A stretch of 6,161 bases of DNA from CAYZYO01 sp964482585 (GTDB lineage: Bacteria; Bacillota; Syntrophomonadia; Syntrophomonadales; Syntrophomonadaceae). Shown here piece by piece: positions 5,154 to 6,161 of the stretch; position 1 is the first letter of the stretch, and each line of letters opens with the position of its first letter. The notes under the pieces were generated by a model. It ran no database searches. It had not been told where the DNA came from and was given only the letters and a program-made list of their open reading frames with translations. The stretch lies in NCBI GenBank assembly GCA_964482585.1, contig CAYZYO010000118.1, positions 1-6,161 on the forward strand, written 5' to 3'. The translations under genes were made by a program, and so were the position numbers.

Positions 5154-6161
5154 CTGTTCAACAACGACTATAATTATTGCGTTTATTACTGCCATATTGT
5201 GTTTTAGCGGTGCTTTAACACTATTCTTAAAGACTATGGATTTACATAGCAACGATCTTGGTATTGCATTTGAAGACAGTTATTATCTAAGCAAAGACTA
5301 CATAAATGACAGCAGTAAGATAATTGACAATATATTAGCAATAACCAAAGAGTACAAAAGTGAGGAACATATATTAAATGGTGGAACCATTGCCCAGGAT
5401 GATATCCTGACCAAAGAAACCCAATTATATAACGAATTCGAGTACAACTCCAAAAGCTACAATCCTAATCTATCCAGGGCTGAAAACTATGAGGTATTTA
5501 AGGAAGTCTATGCTGAAAAGCTTTCCGGGATCAGAGACCAATTGATTGAAGAGGATCTAAAAGAGTATCAGGCAGTTTTACGAAGGTTAGAGAAATACCA
5601 AGGAGTATTCTATTGTGGTAAAAACGGGGACTTTATTTTAAGCAACAGCCCCAACCAGGTTAAAGAATATTTTAAATCATTTCCTTCATATATAGTTCTT
5701 GACAGCGCGGAACAAGGTGTTTTCCTAGAAGAAATTAAAGATAATAAGCATTACCACAGGGTTTCTTTTTTAGCAGATAAGCTGGGAACTGACGAAGCTG
5801 TTTATGTTGCTTTTACTAAGGAATATTTAAATACCGCAATTTCTGAATGGGAGAAAAATAAGACATCGGTTACCAACAGTCTTTATCAAATAGCAGGTTT
5901 ACTATTAGGATTGATGATTGCCTTTTTATATCTGGTTTTAATTATAGGTAGGAAGCCTGATGATGACGATGGTATTCATTTAAACCCTATCGACAGAATC
6001 TATACTGATTTGAACCTGGCAATGTGTTTATTCCTTATCGCAATATGGCCTGTCTTTGGAATCCATCTGAATCATTCCCGGATCTACCAACTCATATTCC
6101 CGGTTACTCTAGTAATTGCTGCCTGTGGACTGATACTGGTTTTATCACTAATTAAACATAT
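5128..6161 (+). CDS. Membrane sensor histidine kinase, N-terminal part (runs off the window)
   Basis: 344 codons of an open frame run to the window edge. Two-component context and the N-terminus (MGTKWKKFS, then a membrane segment) mark it as the regulator's sensor partner. HAMP, HisKA and ATPase domains are not in view. Predicted layout: membrane helix 1 at about 14-35; a large outside domain at about 36-250, rich in charged residues with a helical middle and a KNGDFILSNSP segment suggestive of a Cache/PAS-like fold; helix 2 at about 251-274; a short loop with four acidic residues (GRKPDDDDG) and PIDRIYTDLN; helix 3 at about 294-312; and helix 4 at about 319-342. Three helices after the sensor domain is more than the usual single one. 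The start is TTG with a strong ribosome binding site 7 nt away. The first 26 bp overlap the regulator gene. Kinase identity rests on context and N-terminal resemblance. Confidence 0.8.
   Translation, partial: MGTKWKKFSCSTTTIIIAFITAILCFSGALTLFLKTMDLHSNDLGIAFEDSYYLSKDYINDSSKIIDNILAITKEYKSEEHILNGGTIAQDDILTKETQLYNEFEYNSKSYNPNLSRAENYEVFKEVYAEKLSGIRDQLIEEDLKEYQAVLRRLEKYQGVFYCGKNGDFILSNSPNQVKEYFKSFPSYIVLDSAEQGVFLEEIKDNKHYHRVSFLADKLGTDEAVYVAFTKEYLNTAISEWEKNKTSVTNSLYQIAGLLLGLMIAFLYLVLIIGRKPDDDDGIHLNPIDRIYTDLNLAMCLFLIAIWPVFGIHLNHSRIYQLIFPVTLVIAACGLILVLSLIKH

Overview
The window looks like a chromosomal segment of a low-GC Gram-positive anaerobe of the class Clostridia. A Syntrophomonas/Peptococcaceae-type genome is my best guess. 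The reasons are AT-rich DNA with strong AGGAGG-type ribosome binding sites, TTG start codons on three of the four genes, a Smr-less MutS2-like protein, a VanR-like response regulator, and a dispersed repeat containing GGGGACGGTTCTCC that I remember from such genomes. The assignment is inference and no marker gene proves it.

Layout: the left two thirds are on the minus strand. From right to left they hold an aldehyde dehydrogenase of the ALDH3 type (2532-3923) and a MutS2-like ATPase (70-2022). The two are separated by 509 bp, so they are probably separate transcription units. Going leftward, that gap contains a repeat array with a 48-bp perfect inverted repeat (2361-2525), an AT-rich stretch, a set of inverted repeats ending in a good intrinsic terminator (2116-2241), and a second stem-loop just before the mutS2-like ribosome binding site (2051-2087). 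A further copy of the repeat (3-66) sits directly after the mutS2-like stop codon. Both minus-strand genes therefore end within a few bases of a copy of the same repeat family, in the same orientation.

The right third is on the plus strand. A two-component system starts at 4467: an OmpR/PhoB-type response regulator (4467-5153) overlaps by 26 bp the start of a membrane sensor protein (5128 to beyond 6161). Its sensor and membrane part is present, but its kinase core lies outside the window. Upstream are an extended -10 promoter and 11-bp-phased direct repeats that look like a site for the regulator itself.

The 543-bp divergent gap between the aldehyde dehydrogenase and the regulator contains a palindrome overlapping a likely aldehyde dehydrogenase promoter, a broken AbrB/MazE-like antitoxin remnant on the minus strand (4004-4137), and about 200 bp with no recognisable gene.

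No single system links these genes. The most unusual material is non-coding: the repeat/hairpin array and the structured region ahead of the mutS2-like gene.
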